A stretch of DNA of 64,000 bases from Pedobacter soli (GCF_900101435.1 NZ_FMZH01000004.1:126615-190614), one strand, 5' to 3'; shown: positions 25,929 to 34,031, counted from the stretch's first letter. Program-made: numbers and translations. Notes: generated from the sequence alone by a model not told the origin.

Positions 25929-28103
25929 ATGAAGAAGAAATACCTGCCTTTTTTAAATATTGTATTTTTAATAGCACTTGTCATTGCGCTGGTAAAAGGC
26001 TGGCAAAAAACGCAGGCGCAGGAAAGGGCACCTCATGCAGTTAATACCAAATTAAATCCGTTGTTGCCTGGTTATTTTGCCGATCCAACCATTAAAAAGT
26101 TTGGCGATACCTATTATATCTATTCTACTACCGATAATATTATGCTGGCCTCGGGCGCGCCAACAGTATGGTATAGCAAAGATTTTGAGAATTGGTACAA
26201 TTATACCATGGATGTGCCTTCTTTTACTACAATCCCATTGGTTAACTTTTGGGCGCCTGATATTGTTGAGCAAAATGGCCGCTATTATCTTTATTTCGGT
26301 AATTGCGAAATGGGCTGTAATATTTACGGTTACGTATCAGATACACCCATTGGCCCCTGGAAAAAACTCAACGAAAATGATAAACCTGTCATAGCGCATA
26401 ACTATCCCAGACAAGGTTTTCCTTCATTGGATGCCCAGTTTTTTACCGATACCGATGGTAAAATTTATGGCTATTGGGGCACATGGGTACATTACAATGG
26501 TGGCTATGCCGTAGGCGAGCTGGATGCGCAAAGCATGAAAGATATGAAGGGGCCGAAAAATATCCCTTTAGCGCAAACACCCGGACCTTTTGAGGCCGCT
26601 TACATGATGAAAAAGGGAAACAAGTACATTTTGATGTATTCTGGTGCTTCCTGCCACGATGAAACCTATAATGTGCGCTATGCTTATGCCAATACACCTT
26701 ATGGCCCCTTTACTCCGGGAGCAAATAATCCGGTTCTGAGTACCAATGCCGATAAAAGTGTACATGGACCGGGGCACCACTCCGTATTACAGGATGGCGA
26801 AGATTATTACATCGTTTACCACAAACACGATTACCCGATGACACGTGGCGGGCTTTCGAGGCAGGTATGTATCGATAAAATGGTTTTTGAAAATGACTCG
26901 ACCATTAAAACCGTCGACCCCAAAAATACCGGCTATATCAATCCTTCCAAACAAAAGGTACCGGTTAACCTGGCATTAAATAAACCTGCTACTGCATCAT
27001 CAGCTTATCATTTGGTGGGGCAAAATACTGATTATACCTATCAGGCAGCACTGGCAACCGATAATAACAATGCCACCCTCTGGAAGGCTGCAAGTAACCG
27101 GTTTCCACAGGATTTAACTATCGACCTTGGCGAAGCAAAGCAGGTGAAAAGGGTATTTACACAGTTTGAATTCCCTACATTTTATTATCAATACATTTTG
27201 CGGTACTCCATTGATGGTAAAACATGGAAGGTGTTTTCAGATCGGTCGGCTAACCGCACACCTGGCAGCCCGATGATTGATGATCATGATGCAAAAGCAC
27301 GCTATATTAAATTAACCGTAACAGGTACCGAAAAACAGGGCTTGTATGCCGCCGTTTGGAATATAAAAGTTTACGATTCACTTTTTGATATTCCGCTTGC
27401 TGTAAAAAGTAAAAGCTCGGTAAATGGCCCGGCAATAAGCAGTAAAAACGCAATGCTTCTCCATCTTGATGTGGCAAAAGTTTCTTCAAATAAAGCTGTT
27501 ACTACCCTGCAAAATACAGGCACTTTGGGTGGCGTTTTTAAAAGTGTTGGCGAGGTTCCGCTTCAAACTGATGAGCTGGGAGTAAAGGCGCTAAAATTTG
27601 GTAAGGGCTTCCTAACCTCCGATCAACCGGTTCCGCAACAGCTGGCCTGGAATGGTTCGTACACCGTGGCAACCTGGGTTAAAAATCCTGAAGTAGATAA
27701 AGCTGGCGAATGTTTAATGTCGTGGTGCAACAGAAATGCTGTTCGCTTAGCCAACTCCTACAATGCCATGTATTACAACAGCGCAGGTTATGGTGCAGCT
27801 GGCCACCTCGACTATCATTTTGATATGAAATTTAACAAACTACCTAAAGCCAACCAATGGCACTACCTGGTACTCACTTTTGATGGGATGGTAGAAAAAA
27901 TTTATGTTGATGGCGTGTTGGATAACCAGCAAAATATGACATTAAGCTCGGCAATTAAGCAAGCTAAATTTATCATCGGTGCTTCAGATGAAGGCGAGAA
28001 TTACAGCGGGTTTATGGCCTCCTTAAAAATGTACGATTATGCGTTAGGTGCAGCTGAGATTAAAAAACAGTGGCAACAAAGTAACCCTTTAAATAGAAAA
28101 TAA
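25929..28103 (+). CDS. GH43 glycosidase with F5/8-type C and LamG domains
   Basis: A 724-residue exported enzyme anchored or secreted by an N-terminal hydrophobic segment (residues 6-23). The five-blade GH43 propeller spans ~42-330. The three catalytic acids are visible: Asp52 in YFADPTIKKFGD, Asp168 in FPSLDAQFF and Glu222 in PGPFEAAYM. A discoidin-like (F5/8 type C/CBM32) domain at ~340-480 (NLALNKPATASSAYH) and a LamG domain at ~510-720 probably bind carbohydrate. GH43 enzymes mostly cut alpha-L-arabinofuranose or beta-D-xylose linkages; with two GH127 genes in the window an arabinose-rich substrate is plausible. It sits inside the split injection locus without a shared operon. Confidence 0.88.
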   Translation: MKKKYLPFLNIVFLIALVIALVKGWQKTQAQERAPHAVNTKLNPLLPGYFADPTIKKFGDTYYIYSTTDNIMLASGAPTVWYSKDFENWYNYTMDVPSFTTIPLVNFWAPDIVEQNGRYYLYFGNCEMGCNIYGYVSDTPIGPWKKLNENDKPVIAHNYPRQGFPSLDAQFFTDTDGKIYGYWGTWVHYNGGYAVGELDAQSMKDMKGPKNIPLAQTPGPFEAAYMMKKGNKYILMYSGASCHDETYNVRYAYANTPYGPFTPGANNPVLSTNADKSVHGPGHHSVLQDGEDYYIVYHKHDYPMTRGGLSRQVCIDKMVFENDSTIKTVDPKNTGYINPSKQKVPVNLALNKPATASSAYHLVGQNTDYTYQAALATDNNNATLWKAASNRFPQDLTIDLGEAKQVKRVFTQFEFPTFYYQYILRYSIDGKTWKVFSDRSANRTPGSPMIDDHDAKARYIKLTVTGTEKQGLYAAVWNIKVYDSLFDIPLAVKSKSSVNGPAISSKNAMLLHLDVAKVSSNKAVTTLQNTGTLGGVFKSVGEVPLQTDELGVKALKFGKGFLTSDQPVPQQLAWNGSYTVATWVKNPEVDKAGECLMSWCNRNAVRLANSYNAMYYNSAGYGAAGHLDYHFDMKFNKLPKANQWHYLVLTFDGMVEKIYVDGVLDNQQNMTLSSAIKQAKFIIGASDEGENYSGFMASLKMYDYALGAAEIKKQWQQSNPLNRK

Positions 28104-28110
28104 AACCGGC

Positions 28111-28326
28111 TTAACCCGTCATAACCGCTTCATTCGAAGCAATAGATTGAACATCAGTGGCAAACAAACCATCAGTACCGAGGGCAATATCAAATTCAAC
28201 TATACTGCCCGTCTGAATTGAGTGGTGGGTATAGTTCAGCGGAAAAGAAATATCTTGCTGATTCTCGTCTTCGATAAAACCCTTTCCCAACAGTATATCG
28301 ATGTGTGTAACAATACCTTTTCTCAT
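28111..28326 (-). CDS. Small cold-shock-domain-like protein
   Basis: A 71-residue protein resembling a cold-shock OB fold. The N-terminus MRKGIVTHIDILLGKGFIEDENQQDISFPLN corresponds to the usual strand 1-3 pattern in which the RNA-binding motif KGFGFI is shortened here to KGFIED, and VEFDIALGTDGLFATDV matches the later VxFxxxxGxkGpxAxnV pattern. Typical aromatic residues of RNP1 are partly missing, so nucleic-acid affinity may be altered. It ends 7 nt from the convergent GH43 gene. Cytoplasmic; no signal peptide. Confidence 0.6.
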   Translation of the reverse strand: MRKGIVTHIDILLGKGFIEDENQQDISFPLNYTHHSIQTGSIVEFDIALGTDGLFATDVQSIASNEAVMTG

Positions 28327-28742
28327 GGCTCGTTTAATGGTGTGTATGATATGAATAATAAATTAATTTGCATCCGGATAATCAATTCTGATTCCGAATT
28401 TGTGAATATAACAAGTTTGTTACGTAAAATCAATACTTACCCAGTACTTTAAATTTCCTTCACTATTTTTTCATTTTATGGGCTGAAACAGCGTGTATGC
28501 TGAACCTGATTTTTTATTGCAGATTTTGTCAATCACTGATCGGGTGGTAATCGCAGAAAAAAAATATCACTATATTGTGATTTATTATTTCTTTGTTTTA
28601 TTTTCGCGGCAAGTAGCATTTATTTTAATATAGAACTCCTCTGAAACAATAATTAATAGTTGCTTTCAGTAGGATAGTAGAATAAATCCCTTCTCAAGGT
28701 TTCAAATTATAAAGTCTGCTTTCGTTAAATTCATACCCTAAA
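28327..28742. other. 416-bp intergenic region
   Basis: No gene is supported; short frames here are shadows or lack a start context. The segment is AT-rich and lies between the divergent cold-shock-like gene and the DUF5694-like gene. At 28566-28581 it has the interrupted inverted repeat ATCAC-N6-GTGAT, a possible operator. Confidence 0.4.
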
Positions 28743-29594
28743 ATGCCTTTGCTTAAAAATATCCTCCTGATCAACCTGTTGGTATACTTTTTCTTCTCAT
28801 CTGTAGGTTTTTCACAACACAAAACCAATGTGGTGCTTATTGGTGTCTATCATTTTAATAACCCGGGTTTTGATGAAGGAAAAATGAAAGACCGGAATAT
28901 TTTGAGCGATGAAAACCAGCAGGGATTAAGCCGGATTACAGATAAACTGATTAAAAAGTACCATCCGGATAAAGTTTTTGTGGAATATGATGCAGCCAAA
29001 AACAATATGCTTAATGGCATGTACGCGCTTTATCAAAAGGGAAAACCATTTTATCGTGCTGATACGTTGAATGCTTTTTACAAACGATTTTATAGTGAAA
29101 ACGAGACTTTTCAGCTGGGGTTTAGGTTGGCGAATAAAGCAGGTAATGATCGCATTTATGCCATGGATTATGATGAGGTGCCTATCCGTTTTGATTTAAT
29201 CAAAGCTAAGTTACAGGAGAAAGGTGTTTTTACTTTTGCCGATTATCAACATAAAATTGCTGAGCTCGAAGTATTTATGAATGCTTGCCTGAGTAAGCCG
29301 AAGCTGGAAGATGTGTTGCTTGGTCTTAACTCGCCCGAACAATATAAACTGAACAAAGGGCTTTACATTTCTTTTCTGAACAGGGTAAACCCGGCTACTG
29401 ATTTTTTTGGTTCTGATTTGGTGGCCAATTGGTATAAACGCAACCTGATCATGTATGCCAATATTCAGAACCAGACCGCCGAGCAGGATAAAAATATCGT
29501 CATTATTGTAGGCGCTGGTCATGCCGCAATGATGGAAGATTTTATTAAGGCCGATACAAGATTTAATCTGGTGAAGCTTGATGGTGTTTTGTAA
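28743..29594 (+). CDS. Exported TraB/DUF5694-like protein
   Basis: A 283-residue protein with a signal peptide (LLINLLVYFFFSSVGFSQ). It resembles DUF5694, a branch of the TIKI/TraB/GumN/erythromycin-esterase-like superfamily. Seen: VVLIGVYHFNNPG near residue 32, with the His of the first motif; KVFVEYD near 80, with the conserved Glu; and a late VGAGHAAMMEDFI with a second His. Some superfamily members are metal-dependent hydrolases, but this branch has no assigned activity. It lies 110 nt upstream of the VgrG gene with the same orientation, but that gene has its own promoter module, so a functional link is unproven. Confidence 0.65.
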   Translation: MPLLKNILLINLLVYFFFSSVGFSQHKTNVVLIGVYHFNNPGFDEGKMKDRNILSDENQQGLSRITDKLIKKYHPDKVFVEYDAAKNNMLNGMYALYQKGKPFYRADTLNAFYKRFYSENETFQLGFRLANKAGNDRIYAMDYDEVPIRFDLIKAKLQEKGVFTFADYQHKIAELEVFMNACLSKPKLEDVLLGLNSPEQYKLNKGLYISFLNRVNPATDFFGSDLVANWYKRNLIMYANIQNQTAEQDKNIVIIVGAGHAAMMEDFIKADTRFNLVKLDGVL

Positions 29595-29599
29595 ATACT

Positions 29600-29668
29600 A
29601 CCCGTAAAAAAGGGTGAAAATACGTTGAGCCCTAAGCATACCTTTTTTATTTCTTTTGCTGATATTTG
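29600..29668 (+). promoter_or_regulatory. Bipartite promoter module of the VgrG-PAAR genes
   Basis: GGTGAAAATACG at 29613-29624, ACCTTT at 29640-29645 and TTTTGCTGATATT at 29654-29666, followed by TG so that GATATTTG (29661-29668) resembles a -7 box. The two long boxes have exactly the spacing seen before the sheath gene (41 nt start to start). ACCC at 29600 with GGGT at 29612-29615 makes a short inverted repeat at the upstream edge. The inferred transcription start is near 29675, about 30 nt before the VgrG ATG. Confidence 0.6.
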
Positions 29669-29704
29669 GTTTAATCATTTAATTAAAGCAATCATCCCTT
29701 AATA

Positions 29705-31495
29705 ATGCCAGCATCAGCAAATCTTTCAGGTGGCTTAACTAGCTTCAGTGTTAAAGTTTCAGGTAACCTTATTCCCGATAGTTTACGGGTACTTTCCATA
29801 CAAATAGATAAAAAAGTAAACCACATATCAGTGGCAAAACTTACTATCCTCGATGGCTCGGCAGATCAGGGGACATTTGATGCCAGTTCATCATTCACTT
29901 TTGTACCGGGTAACCCAATCACCATCGAAGCAGGTTATGATGGTAAAAATGTTTTAATCTTTTCAGGGATTATTACTGGTCAATCTATTCGTATTGATGA
30001 TTTTATTGGTTCGGCGCTTGAGGTTGAATGCAGGGATGAAGCCGTAAAAATGACGATTGGCAAAAAGAACAATACTTTCTTACAGCAGAAAGATAGCGAT
30101 ATTATAAATACGCTTATTGGCAATTACAGCGCATTAAAGGCCGATGTAAGCAAAACCAGTTTCGTTTGGCCGAGCCAGGTACAATATAATTTAAGCGATT
30201 GGGATTTCATGGTATCACTCGCCGGAATGAACGGGCTTATTGTTACAACATTAAACGGCGTCGTATCGGTTAAAGCTCCTGATTCTAATGCCAATCCGGT
30301 AATTACAGTTCGCTATGGCGACGGATTAATGTCATTTAATGCTAATATGGATGCTTTAACCCAGCTAAAAAGTGTATCGGCCAATAGCTGGGATTATAGC
30401 ATACAAAATATTAATAGCGCCGTAGCAAATGGTCATTATAACGGTCCCGGTAATATTTCATCGGGTAAATTGGCAGAGGTGGCCAGTCCCGACGAATACC
30501 AGTTGCAAACTATCACCCGGATGGAAAACGAGGCGCTTAACAATTGGGCAAAAGCAAGGATGTTACAGGCTGATTTTGCTAAGATCAGGGGCGAAGCCAA
30601 ATTTCAAGGCACTTCTCTAGTCGATCCGGGTAAGTTTATTACCTTAAGTGGTCTTGGCGAGAGGTTTAATGGCGATTACATTATTTCGGGCATTACCCAT
30701 CATATTGCTGATGGCAACTGGATCACATCGGTTTCAGTAGGACTTTCTCCGGAATGGTTGATCGAAAAACCTGATAGTAGCATCGAATCAGGGATTTTGA
30801 GCGCCAGTAGGGGCTTATTTAACGGTACGGTGAAACAAATCTATAATGATCCTGAATCGCAGTACCGCATTCTGGTCGATGTACCTGTTTTTAATCAGCA
30901 AGGTCAGGGAATCTGGGCCAGGCTGGCTAATTTTTATGCTACCAGTGGTGCTGGCGCATTTTTTATGCCCGAAGTAGGAGATGAAGTGGTATTGGGTTTT
31001 TTAAATGACGATCCACGTAGTCCGGTAATACTCGGTAGCATGTATAGCAGTTCAAAACAAACACCCGCAAAGGGACTTAACCCCGACGAAACAAACGCAA
31101 TTAAAGCTTTTGTTTCCAAATCCAATATCAGTATCAGGTTTGATGACAAAAACAAGGTATTAACCATTGCCACCCCCGCACAGAATTCCATCGTTTTTAA
31201 CGATAAAGACAAAGAAATCTCCATTCAGGATGAAAACGGTAACCATATTACCATGTCGGCAAGTGGAATTAGTCTCAAAAGCCCTAAAAATATCAGTATC
31301 GAAGCCGATCAGATGGTAACTATAGCAGGTGGTCAAGGTGTATCTGTTAAGGCCAACGGGGGAGATGTGAACATAAGCGGCATGAACATTAAACAACAGG
31401 CCGAAATGCAGTTTTCTGCCGGAGGATCGGAGATTACCAAAATAGAAAGCGGAATGGAATTGACACTTAAGAGTGCCATGATCATGATTAACTAA
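29705..31495 (+). CDS. VgrG-like spike protein (gp27/gp5 fusion type)
   Basis: A 596-residue spike of contractile injection systems, which caps the inner tube as a trimer and carries the PAAR tip. The N-terminal half (~1-350) is the gp27-like hub, with DSLRVLSIQIDKKVNHISVAKLTILDG near residue 21. The OB-fold of gp5 follows (~365-450: IWARLANFYATSGAGAFFMPEVGDEVVLGFLNDD). The C-terminal stretch (~490-596) has repeating short strands such as MVTIAGGQGVSVKANGGDVNISG, expected of the triangular beta-helix needle. No effector domain is fused. The PAAR gene begins 17 nt later. Its sheath and tube partners lie 5.5 kb upstream under a matching promoter module. Confidence 0.9.
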   Translation: MPASANLSGGLTSFSVKVSGNLIPDSLRVLSIQIDKKVNHISVAKLTILDGSADQGTFDASSSFTFVPGNPITIEAGYDGKNVLIFSGIITGQSIRIDDFIGSALEVECRDEAVKMTIGKKNNTFLQQKDSDIINTLIGNYSALKADVSKTSFVWPSQVQYNLSDWDFMVSLAGMNGLIVTTLNGVVSVKAPDSNANPVITVRYGDGLMSFNANMDALTQLKSVSANSWDYSIQNINSAVANGHYNGPGNISSGKLAEVASPDEYQLQTITRMENEALNNWAKARMLQADFAKIRGEAKFQGTSLVDPGKFITLSGLGERFNGDYIISGITHHIADGNWITSVSVGLSPEWLIEKPDSSIESGILSASRGLFNGTVKQIYNDPESQYRILVDVPVFNQQGQGIWARLANFYATSGAGAFFMPEVGDEVVLGFLNDDPRSPVILGSMYSSSKQTPAKGLNPDETNAIKAFVSKSNISIRFDDKNKVLTIATPAQNSIVFNDKDKEISIQDENGNHITMSASGISLKSPKNISIEADQMVTIAGGQGVSVKANGGDVNISGMNIKQQAEMQFSAGGSEITKIESGMELTLKSAMIMIN

Positions 31496-31512
31496 TTTAA
31501 AAGAACAGCAAT

Positions 31513-31812
31513 ATGCCACCAGCAGCAAGATTAACTGATTTTCATGAATGTCCCATGGCCACACCAGGGCCAGTGCCTATACCTCACGTTGGCGGACCCA
31601 TTGTAGGTCCGGGCGAACCTACCGTACTTATTGGTGGTTTACCCGCCGCCAGGGTAGGTGATACGCTGGTTTGTGTCGGTCCGCCCGATAGTATTATTAA
31701 AGGATCTGCAACCGTTATGATTGGCGGCATGCCAGCGGCCAGAATGGGCGATCAAACTGCTCACGGCGGCACAATTGTGTTAGGCGCATTTAATGTAATG
31801 ATAGGCGGGTAA
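31513..31812 (+). CDS. PAAR-like spike tip protein
   Basis: A 99-residue PAAR-domain protein that would form the conical tip on the VgrG trimer. It begins MPPAARLTDFHECP and contains two copies of the family pattern, VLIGGLPAARVGDTLVC and VMIGGMPAARMGDQTAHGG. His and Cys residues (His11, Cys13 and the later Cys and His) are positioned to bind the tip metal ion. It has no C-terminal toxin extension. Only 17 nt separate it from the VgrG gene, so both are one unit. Confidence 0.92.
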   Translation: MPPAARLTDFHECPMATPGPVPIPHVGGPIVGPGEPTVLIGGLPAARVGDTLVCVGPPDSIIKGSATVMIGGMPAARMGDQTAHGGTIVLGAFNVMIGG

Positions 31813-31841
31813 AACCGCAGTAAATCTGCTTTACATTCTTA

Positions 31842-31863
31842 AAGCATAGATTTTTATATGCTT
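31842..31863 (+). terminator. Weak hairpin after the PAAR gene
   Basis: AAGCATA and TATGCTT form a 7-bp stem with an 8-nt T-rich loop, followed by CTTAATTT. It is AT-rich and may be a weak terminator; no better candidate lies before the sigma factor gene. Confidence 0.3.
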
Positions 31864-31975
31864 CTTAATTTAGGGGCGAAAAACTTCTGCTACTACTGCA
31901 GGTTTAGTCGTTTTTACTCCCTATTTGGTTGAAAATATTGTTTTTTGTCTTGATTGCGAAATTATTTTCTTTGAA

Positions 31976-31985
31976 CAAACGTTTG
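31976..31985. promoter_or_regulatory. CAAACGTTTG palindrome upstream of the ECF sigma gene
   Basis: A perfect 10-bp palindrome 122 nt upstream of the sigma factor start, in an AT-rich region likely to hold its promoter. It could bind a dimeric regulator, but the length is short and no regulator is adjacent. Confidence 0.25.
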
Positions 31986-32106
31986 CGTGAAATTATTGTT
32001 TGAATTTGATTATTAAATTTTTTTATAATTGTAATAAACCTATTACATCCGGCTAGCTCAACTACAGGCTAACCAGATAATCGTCCCCTTTAATGAGGTT
32101 ATTGCT

Positions 32107-32670
32107 ATGCGCGATTATAGAAATTTTAACGACGAACAATTGTTATCTTGCTTGAGGGAAGGAAACCATACTGCATTTACCGAAATTTATAACCGGTACT
32201 GGAAAAGGATGTTCGAAATAGCTGCGCGTAAAATAAACGATTTAGACGAAGCTGAAGAAATTGTACAGAGCATTTTTGTTTCACTTTGGCAGCGCAAAAC
32301 CGAATTGCAGGTTACTGGCTCGTTAAATGCTTACCTGGCCGTATGTATCAAATACCGCGTAATTAAACTGCTCGACAAAAAAAGAAACGAACAAAAATAC
32401 CGAGATAGCCTTGACAGTAGAATGCTGACGGATGCATCAACAGAAGACTGGTTAAGTTTTCTCGAACTCAAAGATAAACTGGCCGAGCTGGTTGCTGTTT
32501 TGCCCGATAAATGTCAGCTGGTGTACAAAATGAGCCGCGAACGCGGAATGCCCCAAAAAGAAATTGCCACAACCCTCAATATTGCCGAAAAAACAGTAGA
32601 AGCCCATCTCGGAAAGGCGCTTAAGACTTTAAAAGCTGGTCTGAATCATTTTTTAACGACTTTGTTATAA
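32107..32670 (+). CDS. ECF RNA polymerase sigma factor
   Basis: A 187-residue extracytoplasmic-function sigma factor. Region 2 spans ~25-90 (FTEIYNRYWKRMFEIAARKINDLDEAEEIVQSIFVSLW), and region 4 at ~125-175 has the helix-turn-helix (MPQKEIATTLNIAEKTVEAHLGKALKTL). It is held by the membrane FecR protein encoded next and is expected to drive the SusC/SusD genes downstream when the transporter binds its ligand. The gene order sigma-fecR-susC-susD is standard for glycan-sensing loci in Bacteroidota. Confidence 0.93.
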   Translation: MRDYRNFNDEQLLSCLREGNHTAFTEIYNRYWKRMFEIAARKINDLDEAEEIVQSIFVSLWQRKTELQVTGSLNAYLAVCIKYRVIKLLDKKRNEQKYRDSLDSRMLTDASTEDWLSFLELKDKLAELVAVLPDKCQLVYKMSRERGMPQKEIATTLNIAEKTVEAHLGKALKTLKAGLNHFLTTLL

Positions 32671-32745
32671 AAAAATAAAATATTTTAATATCCGACTAAG
32701 GGATTCATCACACATAGGGTACATGTAAGTATAAACCTATTGAAG

Positions 32746-33912
32746 ATGAACGATCTCGAACACAATGAAAATGATTATAAAGCACTCGCTTCTAAATGGC
32801 TCAATGGAACCATTACGCAAGAAGAGGAGATTCGCTTTGCTTCCTGGTACAATCGGGAGGAAAATCAGAAACTCGCTATACCCGAAGAATTTGCCGCAAA
32901 CGAATCAGTACATCGTAACCGGATGCTGGCTGAAATTAACAAAAGAATCGGCGCAAATAAAAAAATGCAGTTATGGCCGAAATTGGTTGCTGCCGCTTTA
33001 ATTGGCGCTTTATTTATTTCGGGGCTCTATCTGCTTATCCGCCCGTTTGCAAAGGATGAAGCCGCAATGATCGTGTTAAAGAGGCAGGATATACCCGCCG
33101 GAAAAAATAAAGCAATACTTACCTTAGCCAATGGCAAGGTACTTGCACTATCCGATTTAGCTGTTGGAGCACAAAGCCGGCACGACGGTGCCATTATTAC
33201 CAAAAACAGCGATGGACAGTTACAATATCAGGTAGTAGATGCTGAAAATAATACTACCGAAATCGCTTATAATACCATCAGCACACCAAGGGGAGGTCAG
33301 TATCAGGTAAGCCTGCCCGATGGTACAAAAATATGGCTCAATTCGGCCTCATCATTAACATTTCCGACAAGTTTTAAAAAACTCGGCGAACGTAAAGTGG
33401 AACTTAACGGCGAAGGCTATTTTGAAGTGGCTAAAGATAAAACCCGCCCGTTTCGCGTAGTTTCTAACCAGCAAACGGTAACGGTTTATGGTACTCATTT
33501 TAACATCAACGCCTATGGCGATGAAGATGAAAAGGTAACTACTTTACTTGAGGGTAGTGTAGATGTAAACCATGTGCTGCTCCAACCCAATGAACAATCG
33601 GTAATTAAGGGCGGCCAGGTTAAAGTACAGCCAGCCGATGTTGAAACAGTAATGGCCTGGAAAAACGGCTATTTCAGGTTTGAAGAAGAACGTCTGGATG
33701 TAATTATGAAAAAGGTATCGAGGTGGTATGATGTAGATGTAGAATTTGACAATCCAGCTTTAAAAGAACTCGAATTTGGCGTGGTAACCAGCCGCTCGGG
33801 AAATCTTTCTGGCATACTTAAAATGCTCGAAATGACCCATGAAGTTTATTTTACAATTCGCGACAAAAAGATTACGGTCATGAATTACGCAAAATCCGAT
33901 CATGCCCGTTAG
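32746..33912 (+). CDS. FecR family anti-sigma factor
   Basis: A single-pass inner-membrane protein of about 388 residues. The cytoplasmic N-terminus (~1-75, EEEIRFASWYNREEN) should bind the sigma factor, a transmembrane helix lies at ~77-97 (LVAAALIGALFISGLYLLI), and the periplasmic part has the FecR domain (~170-270, ISTPRGGQYQVSLPDGTKIWLNSASSLTFP) and a C-terminal DUF4974 (~315-385, YFRFEEERLDVIMKKVSRWYDVDVEF), which contacts the STN domain of SusC. The frame is open two codons further up to a TTG at 32740, but the ATG at 32746 is preferred. Confidence 0.92.
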   Translation: MNDLEHNENDYKALASKWLNGTITQEEEIRFASWYNREENQKLAIPEEFAANESVHRNRMLAEINKRIGANKKMQLWPKLVAAALIGALFISGLYLLIRPFAKDEAAMIVLKRQDIPAGKNKAILTLANGKVLALSDLAVGAQSRHDGAIITKNSDGQLQYQVVDAENNTTEIAYNTISTPRGGQYQVSLPDGTKIWLNSASSLTFPTSFKKLGERKVELNGEGYFEVAKDKTRPFRVVSNQQTVTVYGTHFNINAYGDEDEKVTTLLEGSVDVNHVLLQPNEQSVIKGGQVKVQPADVETVMAWKNGYFRFEEERLDVIMKKVSRWYDVDVEFDNPALKELEFGVVTSRSGNLSGILKMLEMTHEVYFTIRDKKITVMNYAKSDHAR

Positions 33913-34009
33913 CATGGACATTTAACGCAATAAAACCAATTAACTATTAAACCAACTAACCAAATGAAGATGAAAAAATACCAGACTTGAAGTGCAGTCT
34001 TTAGAAATC

Positions 34010-34031
34010 CGGGAGCATCTCACTGCTCCCG
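34010..34031 (+). promoter_or_regulatory. Leader hairpin between fecR and susC
   Basis: CGGGAGCA and TGCTCCCG form a perfect 8-bp GC-rich stem with a 6-nt loop, 109 nt before the susC ATG. It is followed by GAAAACG and not by a T tract, so it is not a standard terminator. It may be an mRNA stability or attenuation element controlling the fecR/susC ratio. A possible 8-codon mini-frame (33964-33990) lies just upstream. Confidence 0.4.

Noticed and set aside
28222..28452. 76-residue plus-strand frame over the cold-shock-like gene
   Set aside because: Overlaps the cold-shock-like gene in antisense, and its unique part is AT-rich intergenic sequence.
31160..31564. 134-residue minus-strand frame across the VgrG/PAAR junction
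   Set aside because: Antisense to two well-supported genes, with no signal or domain of its own.
22185..31812. Type VI secretion (T6SS-iii) locus
   Set aside because: The sheath is a single phage-type polypeptide, and no TssB/TssC, TssK, TssE or ClpV-like gene is present; a phage-tail/eCIS-like origin fits better.
22185..31812. Prophage
   Set aside because: No capsid, terminase, portal, integrase, lysis or replication genes are seen, and metabolic genes lie between the two tail blocks.
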